Of a DNA stretch of 64,000 nucleotides, positions 48,205-59,099 are shown piece by piece. The position numbers were made by a program, and so were the translations under genes. Under the pieces are notes generated by a model, which saw nothing but the letters and a program-made list of their open reading frames with translations, ran no database searches and was not told the origin of the DNA. Source of the DNA: Gelatoporia subvermispora B (taxonomy: Eukaryota; Basidiomycota; Agaricomycetes; Polyporales; Gelatoporiaceae); contig KB445794.1 of NCBI GenBank assembly GCA_000320605.2, positions 2,254,867-2,318,866 on the forward strand, read 5' to 3'. Each line of letters begins with the position of its first letter. Position 1 is the first letter of the stretch.

Positions 48205-48857
48205 TGTTAGATAGCAGCAGTAGAGCCGACGGTCAGGATTACGAAACAGTCGACGAGGACTGTAGCACATGGGCCCTATGTCTAGCGATCCAGAGAACAT
48301 ATGAAGCTCTCCATTCAGCAACGTTATACGCACGTCTCGGATTAGAATGATTTGGACATGTATTTCATAGTGTATTTGTCAATTCATCAGAGAGGAATTA
48401 TACAGGCTACTATACTGAAGTGGACCCTGAAGTGGCTTTCCATCCTTTCTGCCAGTTTGCTCAGGTTGTAATGGTCGGCCCATGTCAGCACACTCCGTTC
48501 TGTCCTCATTATGTCTGGGTAATACTGCACTCTGCTACGGATTGGTGAATACAGGTGCATAGGACGGAATGAATGGCTACTAGGCTCTGCTACGTGTCAT
48601 ACAAAAATGGGTCGAATCTAGCTACTTGTGTGCAACCGCAGGATCCGCTCAAATGCGTTATGAATACCATTATATGATTCTGACTTGGTGATGAGATACG
48701 AATCGCTGATGACTTTAGATTTCGTTTCGCAACATTGCAATGAACCTATTTTACGCAGCCATGTCGATTGGTACACATTCGAACATCTACGAGGCAATCT
48801 CAAAGTCCAGCGATACGCATCTCAAGAAAGCATAGATAAATTCCAACTCAGCCCCTC
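48205..48857. other. Convergent intergenic region
   Basis: No gene or repeat was recognised between the 3' ends of the MLKL-like gene and the RING protein. Confidence 0.5.
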
Positions 48858-51800
48858 TCACGCAAACAACACCGACACCCGATCTCCCGCCCGCCGGAAC
48901 GATCCCACCCTGCCCGTGCTCGCAAACCGCCTCAAATGCACAATCCTCGGATCCCCTGAGCTAACCTGCACGCCCGCCCACTCTTCGTTACCTGCGACAG
49001 GCATCGCCGCTGCGACCTGCACGCGTCCCACAACTGCACCGGAGCATGCGGGACACACCCGCGCGCCCACACCTGCAAGGCACCCATCGCAAAACGCATG
49101 CGTACACGGGCTCAGCACGACCGTCGCCATCTCATAGGTGCAGTATGTGCATTCCCGCTGCACAGTCTCTTCGCCTTTTGCCTTCCTCTCCCTATCCATC
49201 TCCGCCACGCTCTTTACCTCACCCAACACGTTCCCGCTGCCGGGGAGCACGTTCCTCGCCACGGGCACATGCTCCTCCCACAGCTTGAACCACGGGAGGT
49301 TCATCGCAAGATATGTTTGCGCTGAGACGGGGCTCGCGGGCGCGGGCAGGCCTGTGATGAGCGGGAACTGCGGCGCGTTCACAATGGCGACATGCAGCCT
49401 TATGCCACTTGCGAGATCGTACGCCGCGGGCGGGAGTGTATCACGCACAACCTTCTGCGCGATCGTCCCGCCCGCTGCGAGCCCCGATACCGCTTGCGCC
49501 GCCTCCATCAGCATTTGCGGCTGAGCCTGCATCTGTGGCTGAGCTTGCATCTGCTGCATCTGTTGCCTCTGCGCCACATGTCCTGCCTCCGCGAACCCGG
49601 TCGGGGCCGCAAATAGGACCGCAGGAGCCCCAGAAGCTGATGCACCGAACCGTGTCTGCGGAGCAGCAGCACCAAACGCCATCCCAGTGGCCGGCTGCGA
49701 TGCCGCACCAAACGCACGGCCGCCGCCGCGGCCACCACCCTGCGGGGCCGATCCGAAGAGACCGCCACGCCCACGGCCGAAGAAAGGCCCGGCTTGGGGC
49801 GCAAAACGCGGGCGCTCCGACGTTTGGAGGGGTAACTCAAGTATGCTCCCAGGCACAATGTTGAAATCTGCAGAGTGCACTCTTATAAGCCACGGTTGCA
49901 TACGTTTAAGAACGCCAAGAAGAAAAATCACCACTTAGGCGTTTGCCATCCTCGAGCGTCTGGCCACTAAAGCTCAACTTGTCCCACTGCCGCCCGAAGA
50001 GGCATCCCGGGATCACGCTGGGGAGATGTGCGCGAAGCGCGGCGACGTCGTTCTTGACAGGGAACGGGCCCATGCGGACCTCGCCCGTTTCCAGACGTAA
50101 GTGGATTGCTATGAACCGCAAGCCACATGTGAGAGTCCAGTCGGACATACAGAGAGACTGAAGAAATGGTACACACCGCCGCCGAATTGGTAGTTGGGGT
50201 ATGCAATCATGCTGATGACCTGCGCAGAGACGCTCCCCGCGGGTTGATTGGGTCCAAGTATTCTCCACTCGAGGTTCTCGCTATAACAGCACAACCCCCA
50301 AAGGTGAGCACCATTTGCAGCCACAGGTCAAAGCACAGATCACATACTCTCGTTTATCAAACATCTTGACTACATCGCCCTCCTTCATGCCGAGCTCCCG
50401 CGGTGTCTTGAACAGGTTCAAGCTGACTGCACCGTTGCGGAACTCGACTGCCCTCGGGAATGCGGGGAAGACATCTATCTGCAGCCCTCCCACAGCCTTC
50501 CACCGGGGCACGTCAGCCACGCCACTAACCAGCGCACATGAGACCATAGAACATACCTCCTGGCCTGTAACCTGTCCCTCCACAGTGTATCCCTGCCCGA
50601 GTGGCATCGCGACGAATTCTACAGGAATCTGTCAGCACTCAGCGAGCACTTCACATGACCCAGCATACACGCACGTTTTACTACACCCGGTGCCGTTGAC
50701 ACGCCGTCCTATGTTATGAACCCTCAATTAGCCCACATCCTCCCGTTCATTATCATAGGTTACGACGAGATGACTTACCAACCACTGCTGACTGCCTGCG
50801 GTCTTCACCGCGAGATAGTCCTGTGTCTGTGCACGCTCACCCTGGGGCTTTCCAGTGAGCGCGTTGACGCCACCGACAGAAATCTTGACGGCGTAGTCGT
50901 TCGTAAGCGGGGGCGATCTGGTGAAGCTGATCCACATTGCTTCGCGCTGGTACATCGCCTGTAGGGACGAGGGCGGGTCGCGTTAGCGCGCAACGTTCGA
51001 CGTTCGGCAGGAGGTATGGCGTTGCGAGTTGGAAAACATGCGGCTGTGGGCGATGAACGGATTGGTGGAAGACTCACGATAAATGCACCGCCCTTCTCGA
51101 CTATTTGGAGCGGGAGACGCGAGAGATAGTCCGCCGAGTTACTGCAGGACGCGCATGAGCACAATACACGATTCCAATATCCTTAAAATACGTACTAGAT
51201 CGTGAACGCGCCCATATCCGGGGGAAGCGCGTGCGTCTTCGCATTATCTATCAGGTACAAGCGCAGTCAGGATCTATCCTGCCCCTTCCCTTCATGCAGG
51301 ATACTCACCCGGCACACGCACGGTCCTGCGGAAGCTGATGCCGACGCCGCCCACATTGACGGAACACCCATCCGGCTCGATTGTTGTCTCGCTGATCTCA
51401 CCACGATCACCAGCATCACTAGCGCCGCTATCTGATGGTTTGACAGCTACAAGGAACACCTTGTTGTAAAAATGGATGAGGGGCTCGTCCCTATACAAAT
51501 CGCGTTGAGCTCAGGCAGCTGAAAGTTTCCGAGTGTGATTGTGAGGACGTACAAATTGAGGAAACCGCCCGCACAGGGGGTGAACTCTGAGGGAAATTCC
51601 CGAACAGCGAGCTGATGCTCCTCCGGGAGGACAAGCAGCGCATCGGGGCGCTGTGCACCTGTTACAATTACCTGCGTCAACCCGCTGTGCACAATCTAGA
51701 TATTTAAATGAGACGCACCTGGATCCTTGAGCGGCATTGTGAGTCCAACGCCTCTCAATCTCTCACAGATATCGTAATAGTCGAGCGGGGCGGGGACACC

Positions 51801-51926
51801 CTTGAGCACGATCTGACCGTCCTTGTTGGGACCACCGATGCTCACGTTAAGGTCAACGCATCGCACAGCAGGATCATCGGTAGGTGTGTCTGCAGCAGTA
51901 GTGGAAGGACCAAGCTGGGGCTGCAT
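48858..51926 (-). CDS. Conserved fungal protein with FG-rich segment and C-terminal RING finger
   Basis: The start MQPQLGPSTTAADTPTDDPA is followed by small exons leading to AMYQREAMWISFTRSPP, YAVKISVGGVNALTG, QDYLAVKTAGSQQWLDG, VKQFVAMPLGQGYTVEGQVT and GGLQIDVFPAFPRAVEF. This is a widespread fungal family of unknown function (also found in bacteria), with WISF and GxGYTVEGQxTG hallmarks. A ubiquitin-like segment (LETGEVRMGPFPV..LSFSGQTLEDGKRL) comes next. Then follows a Gly/Phe-rich stretch (FFGRGRGGLFGSAPQ, AFGAA, MAFGAA) and a Gln/Met repeat (QMQAQPQMQAQPQ). The family's conserved LHVAIVNAPQFPLITG..LPWFKLWEEH precedes a C3HC4 RING (CTYCTYEM, then PCTHAFCDGC, then CPAC). A RING suggests E3 ubiquitin ligase activity. 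About eight introns are present, and those near 51.0-51.5 kb are the least certain. Confidence 0.75.
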
Positions 51927-52618
51927 GGTGGTAACGAGAGCAGAGTCTGAAGGATGGGGAGGTCGACAGACAGCGTTATGAAGGAGCCCCAAGAGTGACG
52001 AGGTTCGCGGGAGCGAGTCACCGCAGGGCGACCGAAGGGCTCCATTGCCACAGATTAAGCCCAGATTACTGCGCAAGCCCAAATCAGGACCAGACCATCA
52101 GAACATATTATACGACTTGGATCTCCTTGACAAGCATATGTACAAATCAGGTTCGAGGGGGGGAGAACATCTGACGTGTAGTGTTCTAACAAAGATCCAA
52201 TGTTCGAATTAGGGAATGCTACGAGCTAGAGAACTGATTGAGATCAGGGCAGCATCGGTCCCGGCGAAGAGTAGGAGTCAAGCTGAGGAAGCCGAACGCC
52301 GTGGAAAGGTGGGTCAACCCTAACCACGATCATTCCCTCAGGTTCCCACGGCCCATTGTTCTACAGGCCGTCCGCATCAGACTTCGGTTCCGCCATAGAT
52401 GCACTGAACAGCCCATTCGAACTCAATTGTCCGACTGCATTGTACCCAGCTTACTGCGGTCGCAGATGCTCGAGATTTGAGTCAGATTCACACCAATATA
52501 TCTGATCATTTCAGTCTCACGTACTTACTAGCGGGCGCTAGCGACACTGTACACACGGACAAGCACACGTACAACTGCGATCATCTGAATCGACATGCAT
52601 CCCAGATTGATCTCAAAG
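51927..52618. other. Intergenic
   Basis: This holds the 5' flank of the RING protein gene and the 3' flank of F-box paralog C. No other feature was recognised. Confidence 0.5.
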
Positions 52619-54230
52619 CTACCAACATCCACCGTGCTCAAAGCAAGACCTCGCACTAAGCCCTTCTTCCTCCGAAATGGCTACAACATTTCCCGATCCT
52701 CCGTCCCTGGCACGCACGCGCTCTGGCCATCTCCGCCACCACATCTTCGGCCAGTCCCACAGGGGAATGTCGATATCCAGATACTCCAGCTCTGGACAGT
52801 TGCCGAACCACAGCGCAATGACTCCTTGATGCGCAGCACGCATTTGGCTAGCATCAGCTACACGACTGCGGTACCGCGAGCCGAGGGCCTGGTACAGACT
52901 GAGCGAGACATATTTGAGTTCGCCAAGGGAGCGGATGGCTGACACTGTCTCCTCGCTGCTCTACATGAATAGTAAATTTACTGAGACTTTTATATCTACG
53001 CCAAAATTCAATGACACTCACCAGATGGAACAGAACGTCAAGCACCTCGCTCGGTGCATGCTCATCCGAATAATATCCCCCAAATTGTATGGCGATGAAC
53101 CTCGCACGCGGGATCGCCTCCGCGAATCCCGGCCAATAATTACTAATGAGTCCCCTCGCACTTTGCGCAGCATACACGCCAAGCGCACCTCCCGACCCGT
53201 CGAATGAGCTATGCGTCTGGTACACGCCAAGCGCAAAGTTGCGTATATGGCACCGCCGGAGCGCCGCATACATCGCCGCGTATCTCTGCCCCAGCCCAGG
53301 ATGCATCGTGTCATGGACACGCACGCACTCGACCGTGGGATGTCCGGAGACGAGGACATTGGCTACGACTAAAGGGCATTCGATGCAAGTAAGGTTGCGC
53401 CAGTGACACCCGGAGTGATCCCTCTTGGGAAGCACCCAACGGCCACCGTGAGGCATGGCGAGGGACCTGAGACTTGGAAACACGCGCGTGCACTCTTGCA
53501 TGGACATGTCCAGAAAATGCACCTCGAGCCGCTTTACTCGCGGAAACCGCATGGGTGCTGCTCCGGGCGGCGCTGAGAAGAGGGTCCCGAAGTATTGCAA
53601 TGCCTCGAGACGATCCGCATTCCGACTCATGAGTGCAGCGAGGGAAGTTGCGTCGATCTCCTCGGGATTTGTATACATCGGCGGGAGGATGTTAGGAGCC
53701 GTCCTGCGCATTAGGGGGACGAGGGCGAGCTCCGGGGGAGCGCGCAGTGCAGCAAGGGCTGCGAAGCCCTCGGGCCCAAGCTCTGCCAGCTTCAGCCTGG
53801 CACACGGGGGATTCTCCACTAATGCGTTCGCAATCTCTGGATTTGCAAGAAGTAGCACATCCACATGCGAGTCGAACTCGAGGGCTCGCAAATTCGTGAG
53901 CTTCTTCAGGACCCTCGCGAGGACGTCGGCGAAGATCTCTGGGTTGATAGGACGGTTGGACGGGTGGTGGCCGAACGCCATACACACCACGGGAGAGAAC
54001 GCCCTTCGACCAATCCGTATACTCCGCACGGCGCTGACAAGGTCGTAGAACAGTACATACTGACAGAAATCCCGGACCTGCTCGGCGTCCCTCGTCAGCG
54101 AGACCTCTCGCACGATGTACGGTCTGATCGCTGCAAGCGCGGCCCGCGATGTTTGTGCCATGGCGAGGAGTGCGGGTCTGTCAAGATGAGAGAGAACCAC
54201 CCGCACACAGTCATTGTTCAGGTAAGGCAT
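52619..54230 (-). CDS. F-box/LRR-like protein, paralog C
   Basis: The chosen start gives MPYLNNDCVRVVLSHLDRPA, aligning with MSI-x-PGxNDDC of the other copies. An in-frame ATG 17 codons upstream (54281) is possible. The F-box-like head continues AQTSRAALAAIRPYIVREVS. The body is leucine-rich and matches paralogs at LARVLKKLTNLRALEFD, LAALMSRNADRLEAL, LDMSMQECTRVFPSLRSLAM and GFAEAIPRARFIAIQFGG. One intron lies after VLDVLFHL at the position shared by the family (GTGAGT to TAG near 52975). The final exon runs ETVSAIRSLGELKYVSLSLY to PELEYLDIDIPLWDWPKMWW and ends SEEEGLSARSCFEHGGCW. No lesion is visible. SCF substrate-receptor function is inferred from the fold, and the target is unknown. Confidence 0.78.
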
Positions 54231-54367
54231 CGTCTGCGGGGGAGCGGAGAGTAGCCAGGTCGTCACGGTCGTCGCCTGCATAAGGCACGGTATTAACACA
54301 CCTATGATGAATTCACTGCGCAATGCGCAGTGCGCATCAGAAGTGTGGTGTGCTCCAGGCGATCTGA

Positions 54368-54396
54368 AAGAGCTTGATGTGCACACTGTATCGTGT
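54368..54396 (+). repeat. 29-base direct repeat, left copy
   Basis: This is an exact match to 57330-57358 with weaker similarity for about 25 bases beyond. It lies 138 bases upstream of the ATG of paralog C. A GA-rich microsatellite (GGAGGAGGAG type) follows near 54529-54552. Confidence 0.8.
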
Positions 54397-55104
54397 CGTC
54401 CTTTGCAGCAGAAAGACAAAGCAGACGGAGACCGAGCGTACTATACACGGGATTACAAACGAACAAACCGAGCGTAGTGGGCGCAAAAGAACGAGACTTG
54501 AGCGCTTGAACTTACTGTATGCGTCGGAGGAGGAGAGGAGGAGGAGGAGATCACATTCGCCGCCGGTAGGAGTCACGTGCTACGATACATCTTTCGCACA
54601 GCGTGTACACAACCACGGACCCGACAACCTACTTAGAAAACGCAGTAGCGTACCTATCTCCGACCAATCACCCCACGCGCAGCCTCTCCTAGTACCCCGA
54701 GTACATCGAACCGAATGCTCTGGCCCAAATGTGAGCGTACGTGACGCCCACATAGGCAGGAGCGTAGTTAAAACCTGCCGTGCACCGGACAAAAAACCCC
54801 AGTGGGGAAAATAATATATTTTGCTACCCGGCAGGAATCAGCAGCAGTCCCCTGCATGCCAATAACACTCGCTACGCACCAAGCCTTCCTCCGATCCACC
54901 CCGTCTCCTAGGCGAGTCCCACGCGAGATGTGGTAGGGTCGTGAGCAGTCTCCTGGGCCAGGAACCCTGTGGGACAACCTGGGGAGGGGTCAGGCACAGT
55001 CCTCCGTGACGCTGACGCAAACGTACCCACGCCCAAGCATAGGCTGCCCGCTGCGCCATCCTGTAGGCCACCGATACAGTTATCGCTTCTTCCAGTGTCG
55101 CGCC

Positions 55105-55560
55105 CTACCGCACCATTGCCGTGCGGTCGCATAGCGCGAACACCTCGAACACAAAACGGCCAAATGCGGCCGCCACTTTGCGCTCCGACAGACCCCACAG
55201 CAGCGTCGCCAGTGTTCTGCTATGGCCAGGCAGCTCTACACGCCCCGTCCGCATCAGCGCATCCTCACGCCACACGCGGCGCAGCTCCAGCAACTCCGCG
55301 TTTCCGTCACAGCACAGCAGGACGTGTTCTTCATCCTCCACTGACCCACGCTTTGCGCAGAAGCGACATCCGCGGTCCTCACGCGCGATGCGCCGCGTTC
55401 GCCCCGTTTGCACTCCTAGGGGGTGTTCTCCTGCCAGTAGCCGTGTGAGCGCTCGACGGTGGTCTGCGTTCAGCAGCCTTAGGTACGAGCGGAACGCAAC
55501 CATCGCCCCGGTCCCGCGGTGCGCGAGCAGACGCAGGCGACTCGTCTGTGTCACCATCTC
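55105..55560 (-). mobile_element. 5'-truncated Tad-type LINE fragment
   Basis: On the minus strand the frame AMVAFRSYLRLLNADHRRAL, ARLLAGEHPLGVQ-like, then CRFCAKRGSVEDEEHVLLCC ends at a stop at 55105. This is the C-terminal Cys/His zinc-binding end (C-x2-C..E-x-H-x3-C) found after reverse transcriptase and RNase H in basidiomycete Tad-like LINE ORF2. No reverse transcriptase motif lies upstream, where sequence passes directly into the 5' end of F-box paralog D. 5' truncation is normal for target-primed LINE insertions. I could not define target-site duplications. The 3' part of the element probably continues down to about 54.8 kb. Confidence 0.65.
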
Positions 55561-55694
55561 TCTCACCTGACTCGCTCGGAGGTCCGGCCCCGCAGTCCGT
55601 GCCGGACGCGACAGGCTGCACACGTCTTTCACTCTTGCGTGCGCATTACCAGCGCGACACCATGCACCTGTCACCTGGATCTCGTCCTCGAGCC

Positions 55695-57230
55695 ATGTCA
55701 ATTCTCCCTGGCATCAATGACGACTGTGCACTGGCGGTCATAGCCCAGCTGGACAAGCCATCTTTGGCTGCCGTGTCCCAGACCTCGAAGCTCGCATTTC
55801 ACGCCGTTGGCCCCTATCTCGTGCAAGATGTTGCCCTGACTCGGAGCGAAGAGCAAGTCCTCGGATTCTGTAGATATGTCCTTGCACACAATCTCGCGAA
55901 CACGGTCCGCCACCTGTATATAGACTCCCCGGACACCAGCGTCGCAAGGTTGGAATATGTTTCCTCTGCTACGTACAGCCGGTTCTCGAATGCCTTGAAG
56001 CCGGCACAGTTCGCGAGCGCTTTGGCAGACGTGCTCGAGAGGACGACAAAGCTAGAGTCTCTCGACCTGGGTGTGAACGTGGAAGAGCTCATCAAGTGCG
56101 AGCCGCGCGTCGCACCTGCGCTGATCGCGAACCCTCCGTCTGCGAAGCTCAGACTCCTCGATGTTGGGAAGACGGCCCACCTGGCTCTGCGCTCTCTGCG
56201 TTCCCCGCCCCATCTGATCCTCGGAGAGGACAATGGAATCCACCGCCCTGAAGGCGATACGGAAGTTCTTCGCGCCGCACTGTTGGAGTTCCTATCTGCA
56301 AACGCAGAGCGCCTCCGTGTGATCGACTTGGACGAGGCGATATACAAAACCCTGGATCAGCGCGCGCTGCGCTTCCCCAATGTGGAGATGATCACGATCC
56401 CGGGCCTGGACATGTCCATGCAGACGTGTGCGCGCGTCTTTCCCAGCGTGCGCTACTTCAACAACCCCATGACTGGCATGTCGGACCATGCTCGTAGCGG
56501 GCAGCACGGGCCGCTCTGGCGGGACCTGCGTTCAGCGGAGGGAATGGGCAATATCGTTGTGTGGCTCGCGCGGCACCATCCTACTGTGCGTAGACTGCAC
56601 ATGTGGATGCAGTACGGGTACCGCGGGACGCGAGATGCGTTCGGGCAGGTGTGCGACGTCCTACGTGCCCGGCCGATCGTGAGCCTGGGGATGGCTGTGG
56701 AGATCCCGGACGACGATCACAATGCGCCGTTCTCGGGGCAGTGGCTTGTCCAACCGCACTTCGAGATGGGGCACTTCTGGCCAGGGTTGGCGGCGGCGAT
56801 CCCGCAGGCACGGTTCCTCCATCTCTGCTTCAGACGCCCCGGATCGACGTACATGACGCTCGAGGTTCTCTTCGCCGCGGTGCGTTCCGTCGTTGTTGAT
56901 TAGCGCTCTTCTGACGACGTGTACTGGGACCAGCTCACGCACGAGACGATCTCGTCCCTCGACGCTCTGCCTGACCCGCGGTACGTCTTGCTGAGATATA
57001 TCGGGCACATGGCAAGAGCAGACCAAGCGAGGGTACACGACTCTCAAGGCGCATTTCCCTCTCAGGAAGACGTGTTCTCGCTCTGGTTTAGTCGCATCTC
57101 GTCGCTCGAGTACCATGAGCTGGACCTTAAGATCTGGGGGTGGAAGCGGAGCTGGTGGCGCAGGCAGCCGCTGAACGACCGGCCGGGAAAGAATCCTTAT
57201 GGAATGCATCGTCGTATTATACGCGTCTAG
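55695..57230 (+). CDS. F-box/LRR-like protein, paralog D
   Basis: Starting at the ATG of MSILPGINDDCALAVIAQLD, the head continues KPSLAAVSQTSKLAFHAVGP, then VQDVALTRSEEQVLGFCRYV. The body matches paralogs B and C: FASALADVLERTTKLESLDL, LLEFLSANAERLRVIDLDE, GLDMSMQTCARVFPSVRYF, ARHHPTVRRLHMWMQYG, HFWPGLAAAIPQARFLHLC and MTLEVLFAA. Then comes an intron (GTGCGT to CAG, about 56880-56936) and LTHETISSLDALPDPRYVLL to KIWGWKRSWWRRQPLNDRPG. A TAG replaces the serine codon of the family's SEEEG ending, so the product stops at ..RIIRV. Roughly seventeen further codons that still resemble the family tail follow. A longer open frame begins upstream at 55548, but family alignment favours 55695. Confidence 0.78.
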
Positions 57231-57764
57231 GAAGAGGAGGGGTTGAGTGCAAGGGAGTATTTCGATTGGGATGGATGCAGATGATGCTGTGGGACGAGAT
57301 CAAAGTCGCTGGAATGGGATTGGAATTGCAAGAGCTTGATGTGCACACTGTATCGTGTTGTTCTCCGTAGTAGACATACAAGGCAGGGTATGCACGCTGT
57401 TGCGCTGGTAATGCGTCGCTGCAAGCGAACATGCTTACATCGTGTGCCCGACCTACTGCTCTACAGTTGCGGACAACCAAAGCCCACCAAAGTTTGGGGG
57501 GGGGCTTTTCTCCGCTTTCGGATGTAGCGGGATCTCACCGTAGACACATTAGTAGCATCTGAACGGATCATGATCAAAAGTTATCAAGCCGATTCCGCTC
57601 TACAGCAATCTCTTTGTTTCGGGGTCAAAACTTTGGCCAAGCGCCGAGACCATCGTAACAATACGGGAAAATGTGCAAAATGTTCCTCTCAGTCGGCGCA
57701 ACATCATGAGGCTTGGGCATAACGGTTCGCCGATGCGACTTGAGTGAGGCGGTCAAAAAAAAAT
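57231..57764. other. 3' flank of paralog D
   Basis: This stretch contains the relic tail codons, the right copy of the 29-base repeat and a G-run near 57497-57505. No gene is supported. Confidence 0.5.
57330..57358 (+). repeat. 29-base direct repeat, right copy
   Basis: This is an exact match to 54368-54396 in the same orientation, 2,962 bases away and 100 bases after the stop of paralog D. Confidence 0.8.
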
Positions 57765-57945
57765 CCAGTCCCCGGAGCGAAGACCAAATGCTCGGGTTCT
57801 GTATATATGTTCTCGGCGCTCGCACGCGATCTCGCGAACGCAACCCGGCACCCACCTGTATATAGATTTCCCTGACACCAGCGTCGCAAAGTCGGAATAT
57901 GTGTCCACTGCTACGTACAGTCGGGGATTTTGCTGGTTTGCTCAC
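57765..57945 (+). pseudogene. Truncated F-box copy, paralog E
   Basis: About 170 bases align with 55840-55985 of paralog D, including the DNA words CGGAGCGAAGA, CTGTATATAGA and GACACCAGCGTCGCAA, with several small insertions that break the frame. Only the segment just after the F-box head is present and an A-run precedes it (57756-57764). Confidence 0.8.
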
Positions 57946-58271
57946 TGCGTTCCTCGTTCTTCTCTTGGGTAGGGCGTGTATAATATCGATTCCCTACGGT
58001 TTTGGTTTTTGGTAGATTTCGCCTGCCTGCACCTGCGCACCGAGTGTCTCATACGCGTCCCATCTTGCCTCATACCGTACATACATATTCCAGATTGTCC
58101 TCGACTCTCCTCGTTCTCACTCAGTTGTTATCCTCTCCCTGTTACGACTCATGAACAGCCTTATGATATGTTCGCTACATAGTAGCGGCGCAGGTGTTCA
58201 ACGTTCGACGTCCATATGCATGTTCTCTACAGTTCTATATCTCTACACCCTTTGCCTCGCGCAAGTTTCTC
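57946..58271. other. Intergenic
   Basis: No gene or repeat was recognised between the F-box fragment and the amylase 3' end. Confidence 0.5.
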
Positions 58272-59099
58272 TTATCTCCAAGATGAGGTGATGGTCTGGG
58301 AACCAGACGCAGCCGTGGTGAACTCGCGATTGGGGTCTGATTCCCAGTTGATCTACCGAGAGATATGTTAGAGCGAAGTCTTTGCCGGAGCAAAGGTGGG
58401 AGAAACTGACCGTTCCGTCAGCCTCCTTACGGATGAACTTGTATTGGAAGTCGGTGTTGGCAGGCAGCGTCAGCGTGACGGTCCAGTTAGGGTACGATGC
58501 GGCTGACATGGGGATCTGCGCCGCGATCGTCGTGGTGGCGATTTCGTCATTAGGATTTACCCTTGTCCGAGAATAGAAGGACGTACAGCGGCGTACGGTC
58601 CCCAGCTTGCTAGTTGGTCGATACTTCCAACCAAGAGAACGTTCTGTCAATAGTGATGAGCGACGGGTGGGTGGCGGTGCCCGCTGCACTGACCTCGCCG
58701 AATGAGGTCGTTGCACTTTCAGCAAACGTCACCTCTACTGTGCCAGAGGCCGAGCCCACCGAGCCGGTGTGGATTGCCAGAGCACTCCAGGCTTGTACGT
58801 CAGCAGTGAATCGACCATCAGAGACAGTAACCCTGCGTGACGCAAACCAAGCCGTTAAATGCTGAATATCTAAACCACAAGTTAAGGTTGCGACGTACGC
58901 AACACCGGTACACGCTCCGCTGACACTCGCTCCGCTAATCACATCACAGTACGTGCCATCGGGCATGGACGTGCTGAATGTGGTACTCCAGATAGTGTCT
59001 GCATTGTTAATAGCAGCAAAGCCGAGAGAGCCTATAAGGTGACCGCTTAACAGCTCTCAAATGAACTTGTATAGAGATAACACACCTCGCCCGAACGCA
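58272..59099 (-). pseudogene. Alpha-amylase 3' end (GH13 C-terminal domain plus CBM20), cut by a retrotransposon
   Basis: The residual exons on the minus strand are 59099-59086, 59031-58899, 58832-58694, 58643-58587, 58515-58411 and 58352-58272, all with GT..AG introns and compatible phases. They encode (A)FGRG-SLGFAAINNADTIW, STTFSTSMPDGTYCDVISG, then VTVSDGRF..ALAIHTG, typical of the C-terminal beta domain of GH13 alpha-amylases of the subfamily with starch-binding tails. Next comes a full CBM20: VEVTFAESATTSFGE, NVLLVGSIDQLASWGPYAA, MSAASYPNWTVTLTLPANT, FQYKFIRKEADGT, INWESDPNREFTTAASGSQ and ITSSWR-stop. The reading frame is open throughout. The catalytic barrel is absent because the copia element begins exactly at 59100 within the codons of I-A-F-G-R-G. 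The upstream exons should lie beyond the element, outside the window. Confidence 0.88.

Noticed and set aside
55548..55694. Upstream extension of F-box paralog D
   Set aside because: The frame is open, but the first 49 residues have no counterpart in paralogs, all of which begin at MSI-x-PG; the stretch is more likely 5' UTR.
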